Shown: in pieces, positions 19,543 through 28,269 of the stretch
Position numbering within the stretch: the first letter of the stretch is position 1
Layout: every line of letters starts with the position of its first letter
NCBI GenBank assembly: GCA_015655015.1
Contig: JAATFV010000204.1
Span: forward strand, 1-64,000
DNA: 64,000 nt
From: Chitinophagales bacterium
Lineage (GTDB): Bacteria; Bacteroidota; Bacteroidia; Chitinophagales; Chitinophagaceae
Reading direction: 5' to 3'
Program-made: the position numbers and the translations under genes
Notes under the pieces: generated by a model
Told to the model about the DNA's origin: nothing
Seen by the model: only the letters and a program-made list of their open reading frames with translations
Database searches by the model: none

Positions 19543-22500
19543 ATGAAGAAAAAACGACTCCGCCGGGAGCCCGGCGTGCCATTGTTAAAAAAGTATTTGT
19601 TTATGGGCAAATGGATATGTTTCTTTCTCTTCTGCGCCTGTATCAGCGCATCGGCACATGGGTTTGCACAGCGCAAGGTGAGCATGGAAGCGCATGGAGC
19701 TGAATTGAAAAAGGTTTTGGTGCAACTTCAGAAAAATGCGGATATACGGTTTTTGTACAGCGAAAGCCTGCTTTCATCCTCGAGGCCGGTGTCCATAAAG
19801 GCTATCGATCGTCCATTTGAAGAAGTGCTGGCTGAAATACTGCAGGGGTCCGACCTTACGTATAAATTCATCAGCGCTAAACTGGTGGCTATCGTCCCGG
19901 TCGCCGGGTCGCCCGTCTACCAGCTGAAGATAACCGGGAAGGTGACGAATGAAAATGGCAATGCGCTGGAAGGGGCCTCCATCAGCGAGAAAGGCACTAA
20001 AAACGGAACTTTTACCGATAGCAAAGGCTACTTCGAACTCACGGTCAAAGATGCAAACTCGATCATCATCATCAGCGCCATCGGATATGAAGACCGTCAG
20101 TTCACCGCCGGCGGACAGCAGCCAATCGATGCCAGGCTGAAGGCGTTGTCCAAAGGGCTGGATTCCCTGGTAGTGGTGGGTTATGGAACACAGAAGAAAA
20201 GGAGCGTGACGGGGGCGATCACGTCAGTCAATTCGACGTTCCTGGAAAACCGCCCGCTAACCAGCGCCTCACAGGCCCTGCAGGGAATTACGGGACTTTA
20301 TGTCAACCAGCCGGGCGGACAGCCGGGCAATGATATGGCGGACATCCGTATCAGAGGTGTTGGAACCTTGAACAACAACGACCCGTTGGTATTGCTCAAT
20401 GGCATTGAATACGATCTTAAGGATATCAATCCCAACGACATCGAGACCATATCGGTCCTAAAAGATGCGGCAGCCGCATCCATTTACGGAAGCAGGGCCG
20501 CCAACGGGGTTATCCTGATCACCACCAAAGAGGGGATGAAAGGAAAGAGTCAGCTGGAATACAATTACTATTACGGGCTTCAGACAGCGACTTACCTGCC
20601 GGACGTAGTATCGAATTCCGTCGACTATATGCGGGCCAGGAACGAGGCTTCCGTCAATGAAGGCCAGCCGCTGGTATTCACCGATAATGACATCAGCTCC
20701 TATAAGACCGGTAAAAACCCGGATCTCTATCCCAATAACAACTGGTTCAATATCATGTTCAAGACAGCGCCGGTGCAGGAGCACAATGTCCGGTACTCGG
20801 GAGGCAATGATAAGAGCACCTATTCCGTTTCCCTCGGCTACTTCGATCAACAGGGCATCCTGGTGGGAACGGGAGCTAAAAAATATTCCTTGAACAGCAA
20901 TTATAATTTCACTGTTTCCAAAAGACTGAAAGCAGGTATCAACGTGGCCGGCACGTATTGGGTGAGGAACGAGTCGGCTGAAGGGGCGGGTACGCTGGTA
21001 GGGGATATTACGAGGGCCTTACCGATACAGGGCGACATTCTTTCGACCGGTCATTACAGCGATCAGCGGTTTATAGTGCCCGGCCATAACGTTTTCAGAC
21101 ATCCCTATGCCAAGGCGATGGAAAGCAGCCTGGAGACCAAAACGCAGCGGGAGCTGGTCAACGCGTTTGCAGAATATACTTTCCCGCTGGGTATTGTTTA
21201 TAAGGTGAATGCCGCGGTCAACAAATACAATGAATTTTCGTCAAGATTCGTCCCGCAGATCAACCTGTATAATCCCCTGGCCCCCAACCAGGTGAGCAGC
21301 ATCCTGCGATTCGATAACCCGCCGGTAAGAAGCGCGACGAGACATGATTCCGACGACTTGAATACCAGCTTTTTCCAGACCCTGTCCTGGAATAAGAATT
21401 TCGGCGGAGGCCACCGCGTAAATGTATTGGTGGGCCAGAGCCAGGAAACTTTTGACAACAGCGGCTTTGAAGCCTATATCGAAGGGTTCCTGGGAAATGA
21501 TCTGACGGAACTTAATGCCGGCACCATCAACAAGAACGTGAACGGCACGTCATCCAAGTCAAGATTGATGTCTTATTTCGGAAGGGCCGGGTACAACTAC
21601 CTCGACAGGTATATCCTCGAGTTCAACTTCCGCTATGATGGCTCTTCCCGTTTTGCCAAAGAAAATCGCTGGGGATTTTTCCCTTCGGTATCGGCGGCCT
21701 GGCGGGTAAGCGACGAGCCCTTCTTTAAAGATGTGCTCGGTACTGGTGCCGATCTCAAATTCCGTGCTTCCTGGGGAAAGCTGGGCAACCAGAACCTGCC
21801 GTTGTACAGCTATATCAATTCGATCGATATCAGCCAGGGATACAGCTTTAACAATACCCCGGTGGCCGGCGCCGCGGTAACGACTCTTTCCGATCCCGGC
21901 ATTTCGTGGGAAACGACGACGATCAGCAATATCGGCGCCGACCTGAGCCTTTTCCGTGGTAAACTGACACTGACGGCGGATGTATTCGACAAAAGAACCT
22001 CTGACATCCTCGCCCGTATCAACGTACCTGCCCAGGTGGGCGACCTGGCAGGACCGGTGACCAACCTGTATACGATGTCGAATAAAGGAGTCGAGCTCTC
22101 TGTCAATTATAATAACACCATCGGCGCGGTGAGATACACTATCGGCGCGGGTATCGCAGCCGTAAGGAATAGAGTGACTTACCTCAATGGCGATGTGCAG
22201 TACAGCGGGACCGGGAGCCTGTATGTCATCAAACAAGGATATTCCGTGAATTCTTACTACCTGTACCAGACACAAGGGCTGTTTCAAAGCGCGGACGAAG
22301 TAAACCGGTCTCCTTATGAGGGAAACTCGACCGCACCAGGCGATATCAAATACAAGGATATAAATGGCGACAATGTAATCAATAGCGACGACCGTGTCAT
22401 CAAAGGGAAGACAGTCCCCGACTACACCTATAATTTCAACCTCGGGCTGACGTATAAAGGGTTTAACCTGACCGCTTTCTTCCAGGGAGTGCAGGGCGTC

Positions 22501-22902
22501 GACATGTATCCGATCAATAACCTTTCCTTTCCCTTGTACAATGGCGCAGGGCTGACCAAAGACCAATACGCCAACAGCTGGACTCCGGAAAGGACGGATG
22601 CGAAATATCCAAGACTGGGAGAGCCGAAAAGAGGTAGCGGGCTGAATTACAAGAATTCTACCTTCTGGCTGCGAGACGGCTCTTACCTGCGGCTGAAGAA
22701 TATCGCCCTCAACTATACCCTGCCGCAAAATCTCACCGATGCGCTGGGAATCGAAAAAATACGATTTTATGTAAACGCCCAGAATTTTCTAACCTTCTCC
22801 GGATATAAAGTGACAGACCCGGAGCGTAATGTCATGCAGAACGATATTTCGGAATACCCTTCCGTAAAAACCCTGACGTTTGGCGCTAACATTACTTTTT
22901 AA
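19543..22902 (+). CDS. SusC/RagA TonB-dependent transducer (locus B)
   Basis: A 1119-residue TonB-dependent receptor. Signal segment near 20-43, STN domain about 46-115, carboxypeptidase-regulatory-like sandwich about 128-205, plug starting at VVVGYGTQKKRSVTGAI with the AAAASIYGSRAANGVILITTK motif, then a barrel ending in ITF. The STN domain ties it to the FecR and sigma upstream. The stop codon overlaps the SusD start (TAATG), a sign of coupled translation. The adjacent sulfatase suggests a sulfated ligand. Confidence 0.95.
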   Translation: MKKKRLRREPGVPLLKKYLFMGKWICFFLFCACISASAHGFAQRKVSMEAHGAELKKVLVQLQKNADIRFLYSESLLSSSRPVSIKAIDRPFEEVLAEILQGSDLTYKFISAKLVAIVPVAGSPVYQLKITGKVTNENGNALEGASISEKGTKNGTFTDSKGYFELTVKDANSIIIISAIGYEDRQFTAGGQQPIDARLKALSKGLDSLVVVGYGTQKKRSVTGAITSVNSTFLENRPLTSASQALQGITGLYVNQPGGQPGNDMADIRIRGVGTLNNNDPLVLLNGIEYDLKDINPNDIETISVLKDAAAASIYGSRAANGVILITTKEGMKGKSQLEYNYYYGLQTATYLPDVVSNSVDYMRARNEASVNEGQPLVFTDNDISSYKTGKNPDLYPNNNWFNIMFKTAPVQEHNVRYSGGNDKSTYSVSLGYFDQQGILVGTGAKKYSLNSNYNFTVSKRLKAGINVAGTYWVRNESAEGAGTLVGDITRALPIQGDILSTGHYSDQRFIVPGHNVFRHPYAKAMESSLETKTQRELVNAFAEYTFPLGIVYKVNAAVNKYNEFSSRFVPQINLYNPLAPNQVSSILRFDNPPVRSATRHDSDDLNTSFFQTLSWNKNFGGGHRVNVLVGQSQETFDNSGFEAYIEGFLGNDLTELNAGTINKNVNGTSSKSRLMSYFGRAGYNYLDRYILEFNFRYDGSSRFAKENRWGFFPSVSAAWRVSDEPFFKDVLGTGADLKFRASWGKLGNQNLPLYSYINSIDISQGYSFNNTPVAGAAVTTLSDPGISWETTTISNIGADLSLFRGKLTLTADVFDKRTSDILARINVPAQVGDLAGPVTNLYTMSNKGVELSVNYNNTIGAVRYTIGAGIAAVRNRVTYLNGDVQYSGTGSLYVIKQGYSVNSYYLYQTQGLFQSADEVNRSPYEGNSTAPGDIKYKDINGDNVINSDDRVIKGKTVPDYTYNFNLGLTYKGFNLTAFFQGVQGVDMYPINNLSFPLYNGAGLTKDQYANSWTPERTDAKYPRLGEPKRGSGLNYKNSTFWLRDGSYLRLKNIALNYTLPQNLTDALGIEKIRFYVNAQNFLTFSGYKVTDPERNVMQNDISEYPSVKTLTFGANITF

Positions 22903-24398
22903 TGACTAAAAGATCACCAATGAAACCGATTTATATTGTGCTGTTATGTTTTGCCGGCCTTTCGGCATGCAGCAAGAAATTCCTGGACACCACTCCGACC
23001 GATTCTTATAATGAAGCTAATTTCTGGACAGGCCAGGACAATGTCCTTTCTGCCGTCAACGGCATTTATTCGGTTATGCATGGCTTCAGCGATTACAAGC
23101 TGTACCTCGATAATGTCACTCCTAACTCCTATAACCAGAGCGGGCAGACACAGCTGGCGCAAGGCAAACAGGATCCGGGTAATGTGGACTGGTTCTCTTC
23201 CGTCTGGAACCTCAACTATGAAGGAATTGGCCGGGCAAACAACCTGCTTGCGCACGTCGATGCAGTGGACATGGATGCAGCCGTCAAAAGCCGGGTAAAG
23301 GGTGAAGCCTATTTTCTCAGAGCCCTGTTTTACGAGGAACTGGTTAGTTTCTACAGCGGCGTTCCCCTGATCGTCGACGCACCCAATCTAACGGAGCAGG
23401 CCAAACTTCCGCGGGACACCAGGGAAGTCGTTGTGGCGCGTATCCTGAAAGACCTGGATAGCGCCGCACTGGTATTGCCCGTCTCTTATACTGCCGCCGA
23501 CAAAGGGCGTGCCACCAGGGGGGCGGCGCTGGCCTTAAAAACGAGGGTATTGCTTTATGAAAGCCGGTTTGCGGAAGCGGCGGCAGCAGCTACCGAAGTG
23601 ACGAAGCTGGGGTATAGTCTCTATCCCGACTATCGCCAGTTATTTACCGAGGCGCATGAGAACAACCAGGAAGTGATCTTCGATGTGCAATACTCCTCAC
23701 CGGACTATGTACATGGGCTCAACCTTGCGCTGGACCTGCAGCTGAACATAGCTCCCCTTCCCGATCTGGTGAACAGCTACCTGATGAAAGACGGTCTGCC
23801 TCCTTCCACCTCGCCTCTTTACAATCCTTCCAAACCATATGACAACCGGGATCCCCGGCTTCAGCAAATCTTCGCTATCCCGGGGTACATGTTCAAAGGC
23901 GTCATTGTGCCTGCCGCCAAATATTATTCTACCGGCTTTGGTTATAAAAAATATACCACCTATGCCGACAGCGTCACCTATGCGACCGATCTCACCAATT
24001 CTGCGCTGAATATTATCCTGCTCCGTTATGCCGACGTGCTGCTCATGTACGCCGAGGCTCAGAACGAAGCCGCCGGCCCTGACGCATCTGTGTACGATGC
24101 GCTGAACCAGGTAAGGACCAGGGCAGGCATGCCGGCGATACCGCAGGGCCTCTCACAGGATGACCTGCGCACCGTCATCCGGCAGGAACGCAGGGTCGAA
24201 CTGGCAGGGGAAGGGCTTTACTACAACGACATCCGCAGGTGGCGGACCGCAGAGACCGTCATGAACCAGCCCGCTTACAACAGCAAGGGCGCCGTCATAC
24301 AGGTGCGTTCTTTCAACAAGGACAGGGATTATCTGTGGGCGATAGCCACTGTCACTATCGAGCAAAATCCGGCGTTGAAACAGAATCCGGGGTATTAA
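22902..24398 (+). CDS. SusD/RagB-family lipoprotein (locus B)
   Basis: A 498-residue SusD-like lipoprotein with lipobox LSAC (Cys23 from this start; an internal Met7 is an equally plausible start), then SKKFLDTTPTD. The C-terminal SusD signature (RQERRVELAGEGLYYNDIRRW) and the closing NPALKQNPGY are typical. It shares a TAATG overlap with the SusC gene before it, and the sulfatase follows after 28 bases. Confidence 0.94.
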   Translation: MTKRSPMKPIYIVLLCFAGLSACSKKFLDTTPTDSYNEANFWTGQDNVLSAVNGIYSVMHGFSDYKLYLDNVTPNSYNQSGQTQLAQGKQDPGNVDWFSSVWNLNYEGIGRANNLLAHVDAVDMDAAVKSRVKGEAYFLRALFYEELVSFYSGVPLIVDAPNLTEQAKLPRDTREVVVARILKDLDSAALVLPVSYTAADKGRATRGAALALKTRVLLYESRFAEAAAAATEVTKLGYSLYPDYRQLFTEAHENNQEVIFDVQYSSPDYVHGLNLALDLQLNIAPLPDLVNSYLMKDGLPPSTSPLYNPSKPYDNRDPRLQQIFAIPGYMFKGVIVPAAKYYSTGFGYKKYTTYADSVTYATDLTNSALNIILLRYADVLLMYAEAQNEAAGPDASVYDALNQVRTRAGMPAIPQGLSQDDLRTVIRQERRVELAGEGLYYNDIRRWRTAETVMNQPAYNSKGAVIQVRSFNKDRDYLWAIATVTIEQNPALKQNPGY

Positions 24399-24426
24399 AT
24401 AATTTTTTCATCTAAAATCATCGAGC

Positions 24427-25941
24427 ATGTTATCTTCGAAAAGAGCGATCTACCTGTTTACCGCCCTGTTGCTGAATGCCGGGCTGCCGGCGCTGGCTCA
24501 GAGGCCCAAAAATGCACCGCCCAATATCGTCTATATCCTGAGCGACGACCTCAACTGGGGCGATACGGGCCCGTTCGGCCAGAAAAAGATCAGTACGCCC
24601 AATATAGACCGGATCGCCAGGGAAGGCATCCTGTTCACGCAGGCCTATGCAGGCAATTCGGTATGCGCCCCTTCCCGATCCTGCCTCATGCAGGGAAAAC
24701 ATCCGGGGCATGCCAGGGTGCGCGACAACAGTTACCAATCCTACCGGGAATCTTTACAGCCGGGCGACTTTACCGTGGCGGCGATGCTGCAGCATGCAGG
24801 CTATAAAACGGGACTTTTTGGCAAGTGGGGACTCAGCAACTACGACCAGCCCGGTCTTCCCAACGACATGGGCTTCGATGAATTTTTTGGCTACCTGAAC
24901 CAGCAGCATGCGCATAACTTTTATCCCCAGTACCTCTATCATAACAAGGAAAGAGTGTACTATCCTGAAAATGGCGAGCATTATAAAATGGAAAATTACT
25001 CTAGGCCCAATCCTTACGATGCCGATGGTAAAGTGCTTCCTTTGGGAATCAGCGACCCGTCGAAGGCAAAGTATGCGTTCGATGAATATGCGGCAAGGGG
25101 GGAGGACTTCATCCGGAACAACAAGGACAAGCCCTTCTTTCTCTACCTGGCTTATACCATTCCGCACGGCATGCTGATCGTTCCGGACCTCGGGGAGTAC
25201 AAAGACAAGGACTGGGGAATGCAGTACAAACAATGGGCCGCCATGATCACCCGGATGGATACCGAAATAGGCAGGGTGCTTGCGCTGCTGAAAAGCCTGA
25301 ACCTCGATGAAAATACGCTGATTATTTTTTCGAGCGACAACGGGAATCCTACAGGTCACGACAAAGAATACATCAAGGACAAGTCAACTCCCACGATAAG
25401 CCAGTTCTTCAATGCCGCTTCCCCCACCAGGGGTCGGAAAGGGGACGGATATGACGGCGCATTTCACATACCTGCATTGGCGAGGTGGACCAATCATATC
25501 AAACCCGGTGCCGTTAGTGATCTGCCCTGGGCGTTCTGGGATTTTCTTCCGACGGCCGCCGATATAGCGGGTGTAAAGCCACCGACGGATATCGATGGTA
25601 TCTCGATCTTACCCACTTTGCTCAATAAGGGTACGCAGAAAAAACATGAATTCCTTTACTGGGAATTTGAAGGGAACCAATCGGTCCGATATGGCAAATG
25701 GTATGGCAGGCGCGTGAATGGAGGTGAGGTGGAGCTCTATGACCTGGTTGCGGATCCTCAACAATCGAAGGACGAGAGCGCGGCCAATCCTACCGTTGCA
25801 GCGCATATCAAGGAGATAATGATCAGAGAGCATACTCCCAGCGATGTCTGGCCCAGTCCGGGGGAATCAAAGGAAGCATTTGCAAAAAGGCTGAAAGAGC
25901 AGGGCGTTCCGGAACGTGAAAATAATTTAAGCAAATACTGA
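24427..25941 (+). CDS. type I (formylglycine) sulfatase
   Basis: A 504-residue exported sulfatase. After a signal peptide (1-24), Asp40-Asp41 form the first metal-binding pair (ILSDDLNWGD). Cys80 in the motif CAPSRSCLMQGKHPG is the residue converted to formylglycine, with the conserved Arg84. GKWGLS and FSSDNGNP provide further metal and substrate contacts. The C-terminal sub-domain (FLYWEFEG...VRYGKWYG) is that of arylsulfatase A-like enzymes. It removes sulfate esters, probably from a glycan taken up by the SusCD pair of locus B. As a Cys-type enzyme it needs a maturase encoded elsewhere; none is in the window. Confidence 0.93.
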   Translation: MLSSKRAIYLFTALLLNAGLPALAQRPKNAPPNIVYILSDDLNWGDTGPFGQKKISTPNIDRIAREGILFTQAYAGNSVCAPSRSCLMQGKHPGHARVRDNSYQSYRESLQPGDFTVAAMLQHAGYKTGLFGKWGLSNYDQPGLPNDMGFDEFFGYLNQQHAHNFYPQYLYHNKERVYYPENGEHYKMENYSRPNPYDADGKVLPLGISDPSKAKYAFDEYAARGEDFIRNNKDKPFFLYLAYTIPHGMLIVPDLGEYKDKDWGMQYKQWAAMITRMDTEIGRVLALLKSLNLDENTLIIFSSDNGNPTGHDKEYIKDKSTPTISQFFNAASPTRGRKGDGYDGAFHIPALARWTNHIKPGAVSDLPWAFWDFLPTAADIAGVKPPTDIDGISILPTLLNKGTQKKHEFLYWEFEGNQSVRYGKWYGRRVNGGEVELYDLVADPQQSKDESAANPTVAAHIKEIMIREHTPSDVWPSPGESKEAFAKRLKEQGVPERENNLSKY

Positions 25942-25968
25942 GCGGCTTTTACACCGCCTGCGGCCCGG

Positions 25969-26020
25969 GTTCCGGGCAAAAAAAGCATTCTGTATTCAGG
26001 ATGCTTTTTTTGCCCGGAAC
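25969..26020. terminator. perfect 20-bp hairpin terminator after locus B
   Basis: An exact inverted repeat of 20 bp (25969-25988 and 26001-26020) with a 12-base loop carries an internal A/T run, so it can end transcription in either direction. It separates locus B from locus C. Confidence 0.88.
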
Positions 26021-26073
26021 ATATTATTTTTGGGCCAACCGTAAGCCCCTTATTATTACCTTCGTCTGAATTT

Positions 26074-26685
26074 TTGACACTCAACCCATCATACGAGGAA
26101 AAAGAGCTGCTTGGCCGCATAGCGGCCGGAGATAAGAATGCCTTCAAAGAATTATACCGGTATTATTTAAATGATGCCTATTCCCTGGCCCTCACTTTTC
26201 TGCATGTCCCCCAGGCCGCGGAAGACATCGTACAGGAACTTTTTATCAAGCTCTGGCTCAAAAAAGAGCAGCTTCCCTCCATCGAACATTTTAAAGCTTA
26301 CCTCCTGGTAAGCCTTCGGAACATGCTGATCAATGAGCTGGGAAAAATGAAAAACAGATCTGCCTATGAGCAGCAAAGCCACCTGCTGATCTATTCTCCC
26401 CCCACCCCGGAAGACTAAGCGGAAGCAGCTAACCTCCGCTCACTGGTAGCACAGGCATTAGGTCAATTATCTCCGCAGCAACAGACTATCTACCGTTTGA
26501 GCAGAGAGCAGGGCATGGACATCTCCGGAATTTCACAGGAATTGCAGCTGGCCCCCAAAACGATTTCCAACATACTCTCCCGGGTATTGAGCCATCTGCG
26601 CAGCTATCTGCATGAATATGGCTACCTCGTCGGGTGGATCACCCTTATTCATTACCCGCTGTTGACCCATTTTACCATTCTTTAA
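26074..26685 (+). pseudogene. ECF sigma factor gene with in-frame TAA (locus C)
   Basis: From a TTG start, 114 codons encode sigma region 2 (LTFLHVPQAAEDIVQELFIKLWLK) and end at TAA (26416-26418). The same frame continues open for 89 codons, encoding a good region 4 (ALGQLSPQQQTIYRLSREQG then GISQELQLAPKTISNILSRVL) to a second stop at 26683-26685. There is no frameshift and no other stop. The interruption falls in the linker between regions 2 and 4. It may be a recent nonsense mutation (for example GAA to TAA), a sequencing error, or a genuinely split or read-through sigma factor. The FecR, SusC and SusD genes downstream are intact. Confidence 0.82.
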
Positions 26686-26783
26686 AAAAAAGAGCATTTT
26701 GCCGGGAAGTTTTCTTTTGGCAGCTGTCTATTATAACAGAGTTTCTGACCACTTCCTATGTTTACACCTGTCACAACACAATT

Positions 26784-28085
26784 ATGAAAAGACCTTTTAG
26801 CGAGCTTTTGTCGGATTATTTAAATGGTACGCTGCCCGCCGCCGAATTGGAGGAATTCTTCTCGTTAGTGCCTGCCAACAGGGATTTGCTGGCCGATGCA
26901 ATCGACGGGAAGGCCGCAATGGATCAGCCCCTTCCTGAAAATAAAGACAGGACGGAAAGGATGCTGTTACAGCTGGAAGCCGTATTGGATAAAATGGACG
27001 AACCGGCCAGTGAAAGAGCTGAGGTTCCCCGTATCCCCTTCCTTCGCCGCTGGGGCTGGGTGGCCGCCGCTTCCGTACTTATGCTGGCAGCAGCAGCTTA
27101 TTTCCTGATCGCTTCTAATAAAAAAAACCAGTCCTCCGCTGCCCTGGCGGCAAAAACCGCAGATATAGTTCCGGGACATAAAGGCGCTATTCTCACCCTG
27201 TCCAATGGTACACAAGTGCTGCTGGATAGCCTGGACAACGGCATTATCGCACACCAGACCGGGGCGAAAGTGCTGCTGCAGAACGGCCGGCTCGCCTACG
27301 ATCCCACCGGGGAAAAGACAGCCGAAATGGTGTATAACACCATGACCACACCCAGGGGCAGGCAGTTCCAGCTTACGCTGCCCGATGGCACGAAAGTATG
27401 GCTCAATGCGGCAAGCTCCATCCGCTATCCCACCGCATTTTCTGACACGGAAAGGAAAGTGGAGATCACCGGGGAAGCCTATTTCGAGGTAGCGAAAAAT
27501 AGTAAAATGCCTTTCCGAGTAAATGTCAATAACCGGGCGGAAATTGAAGTATTAGGAACAAATTTTAATGTCAACGCGTATGAAAATGAAACGACACTGA
27601 ATACCACCTTGCTGCAAGGCAGCATCCGGGTATTGGCCGGAAATCAACTGGCCGGAAGACAGTCGCCCGAAAGTCAATTGCCCAAAAGTCAATTCCCCGG
27701 AAATCAATTCCCCGGAAATCAGGAACAGCAACAGGCCGGTCAGAAGACAGGCCCCGGAAAGGAAAAGGAAGTAGTAGTGTTGAAACCCGGACAGCAGGCG
27801 CAGATCAGGAACGCCATCACCGTCGTGGACAACAAAGACCTGGACAAAATAATGGCCTGGAAGAACGGCGCGTTCGATTTTGAAGACCTCCCCCTGGAAG
27901 AAGCCATGCGCCAGCTGGAAAGATGGTATGATATTAAAGTAGTGTATAAGAATGGATTGCCCGACGTTCGTTTTGGAGGAAAAATTGGCAGGGATGTGCG
28001 TTTAGAAGACCTGCTGCAAATGCTCGCAGGTACAAAGCTTAAATTCCGCATGGAAAAAGGCCGGGAGCTGCTGATCTTGAAATAA
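26784..28085 (+). CDS. FecR-family anti-sigma factor (locus C)
   Basis: About 433 residues from the ATG at 26784; the open frame extends 50 codons upstream but overlaps the sigma gene and has no FecR-like content. The protein opens MKRPFSELLSDYLNGTL, has a membrane helix near residues 90-112 (WGWVAAASVLMLAAAAYFLI), the FecR domain with LPDGTKVWLNAAS and GEAYFEV, and a DUF4974-like C-terminus (FEDLPLEEAMRQLERWYD). A 90-bp block of 15-bp repeats (27639-27728) is inserted in the periplasmic part. Its cognate sigma gene just upstream carries a stop codon. Confidence 0.92.
   Translation: MKRPFSELLSDYLNGTLPAAELEEFFSLVPANRDLLADAIDGKAAMDQPLPENKDRTERMLLQLEAVLDKMDEPASERAEVPRIPFLRRWGWVAAASVLMLAAAAYFLIASNKKNQSSAALAAKTADIVPGHKGAILTLSNGTQVLLDSLDNGIIAHQTGAKVLLQNGRLAYDPTGEKTAEMVYNTMTTPRGRQFQLTLPDGTKVWLNAASSIRYPTAFSDTERKVEITGEAYFEVAKNSKMPFRVNVNNRAEIEVLGTNFNVNAYENETTLNTTLLQGSIRVLAGNQLAGRQSPESQLPKSQFPGNQFPGNQEQQQAGQKTGPGKEKEVVVLKPGQQAQIRNAITVVDNKDLDKIMAWKNGAFDFEDLPLEEAMRQLERWYDIKVVYKNGLPDVRFGGKIGRDVRLEDLLQMLAGTKLKFRMEKGRELLILK
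27639..27728 (+). repeat. in-frame 15-bp repeats in FecR (locus C)
   Basis: Six 15-bp units encode GNQLA, GRQSP, ESQLP, KSQFP, GNQFP and GNQEQ, between the FecR core and the C-terminal domain. Neighbouring units 4 and 5 are nearly identical at the DNA level. Confidence 0.85.
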
Positions 28086-28170
28086 TAAAAAATACCCTTA
28101 TCAATTATGGAAGATAAATGAGCGGCCTCCCCAAAGGCTGCCTGGATAACTTTTGCCTGTTATGAAAATC

Positions 28171-28200
28171 AAAAAACCGCCACGCCTGGCAGCGTGACGG
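28171..28200 (-). terminator. intrinsic terminator on the antisense strand between fecR and susC (locus C)
   Basis: Read on the minus strand, a 9-pair stem (CCGTCACGC / GCGTGGCGG, loop of six) is followed directly by TTTTTTG. One pair is a G-U wobble on the minus strand but a C-A mismatch on the plus strand, so the structure fits a minus-strand RNA. No minus-strand gene is present here. It could end a small antisense RNA over the susC leader. Confidence 0.6.
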
Positions 28201-28269
28201 AGTAAAATTTAGCTGATCGTAAACGGTCTGACGAACCATTTTTATTAACAACCAAATCGACTGCAATTT

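Noticed and set aside
21559..22728. Long (389-codon) minus-strand frame inside susC of locus B
   Set aside because: The plus-strand gene has the full TonB-receptor signature. The reverse frame matches nothing and arises from the codon pattern of the real gene.
25969..26020. Mobile-element terminal inverted repeat
   Set aside because: The 20-bp repeat is a single hairpin with a T-rich arm and no transposase is nearby; a terminator explains it.
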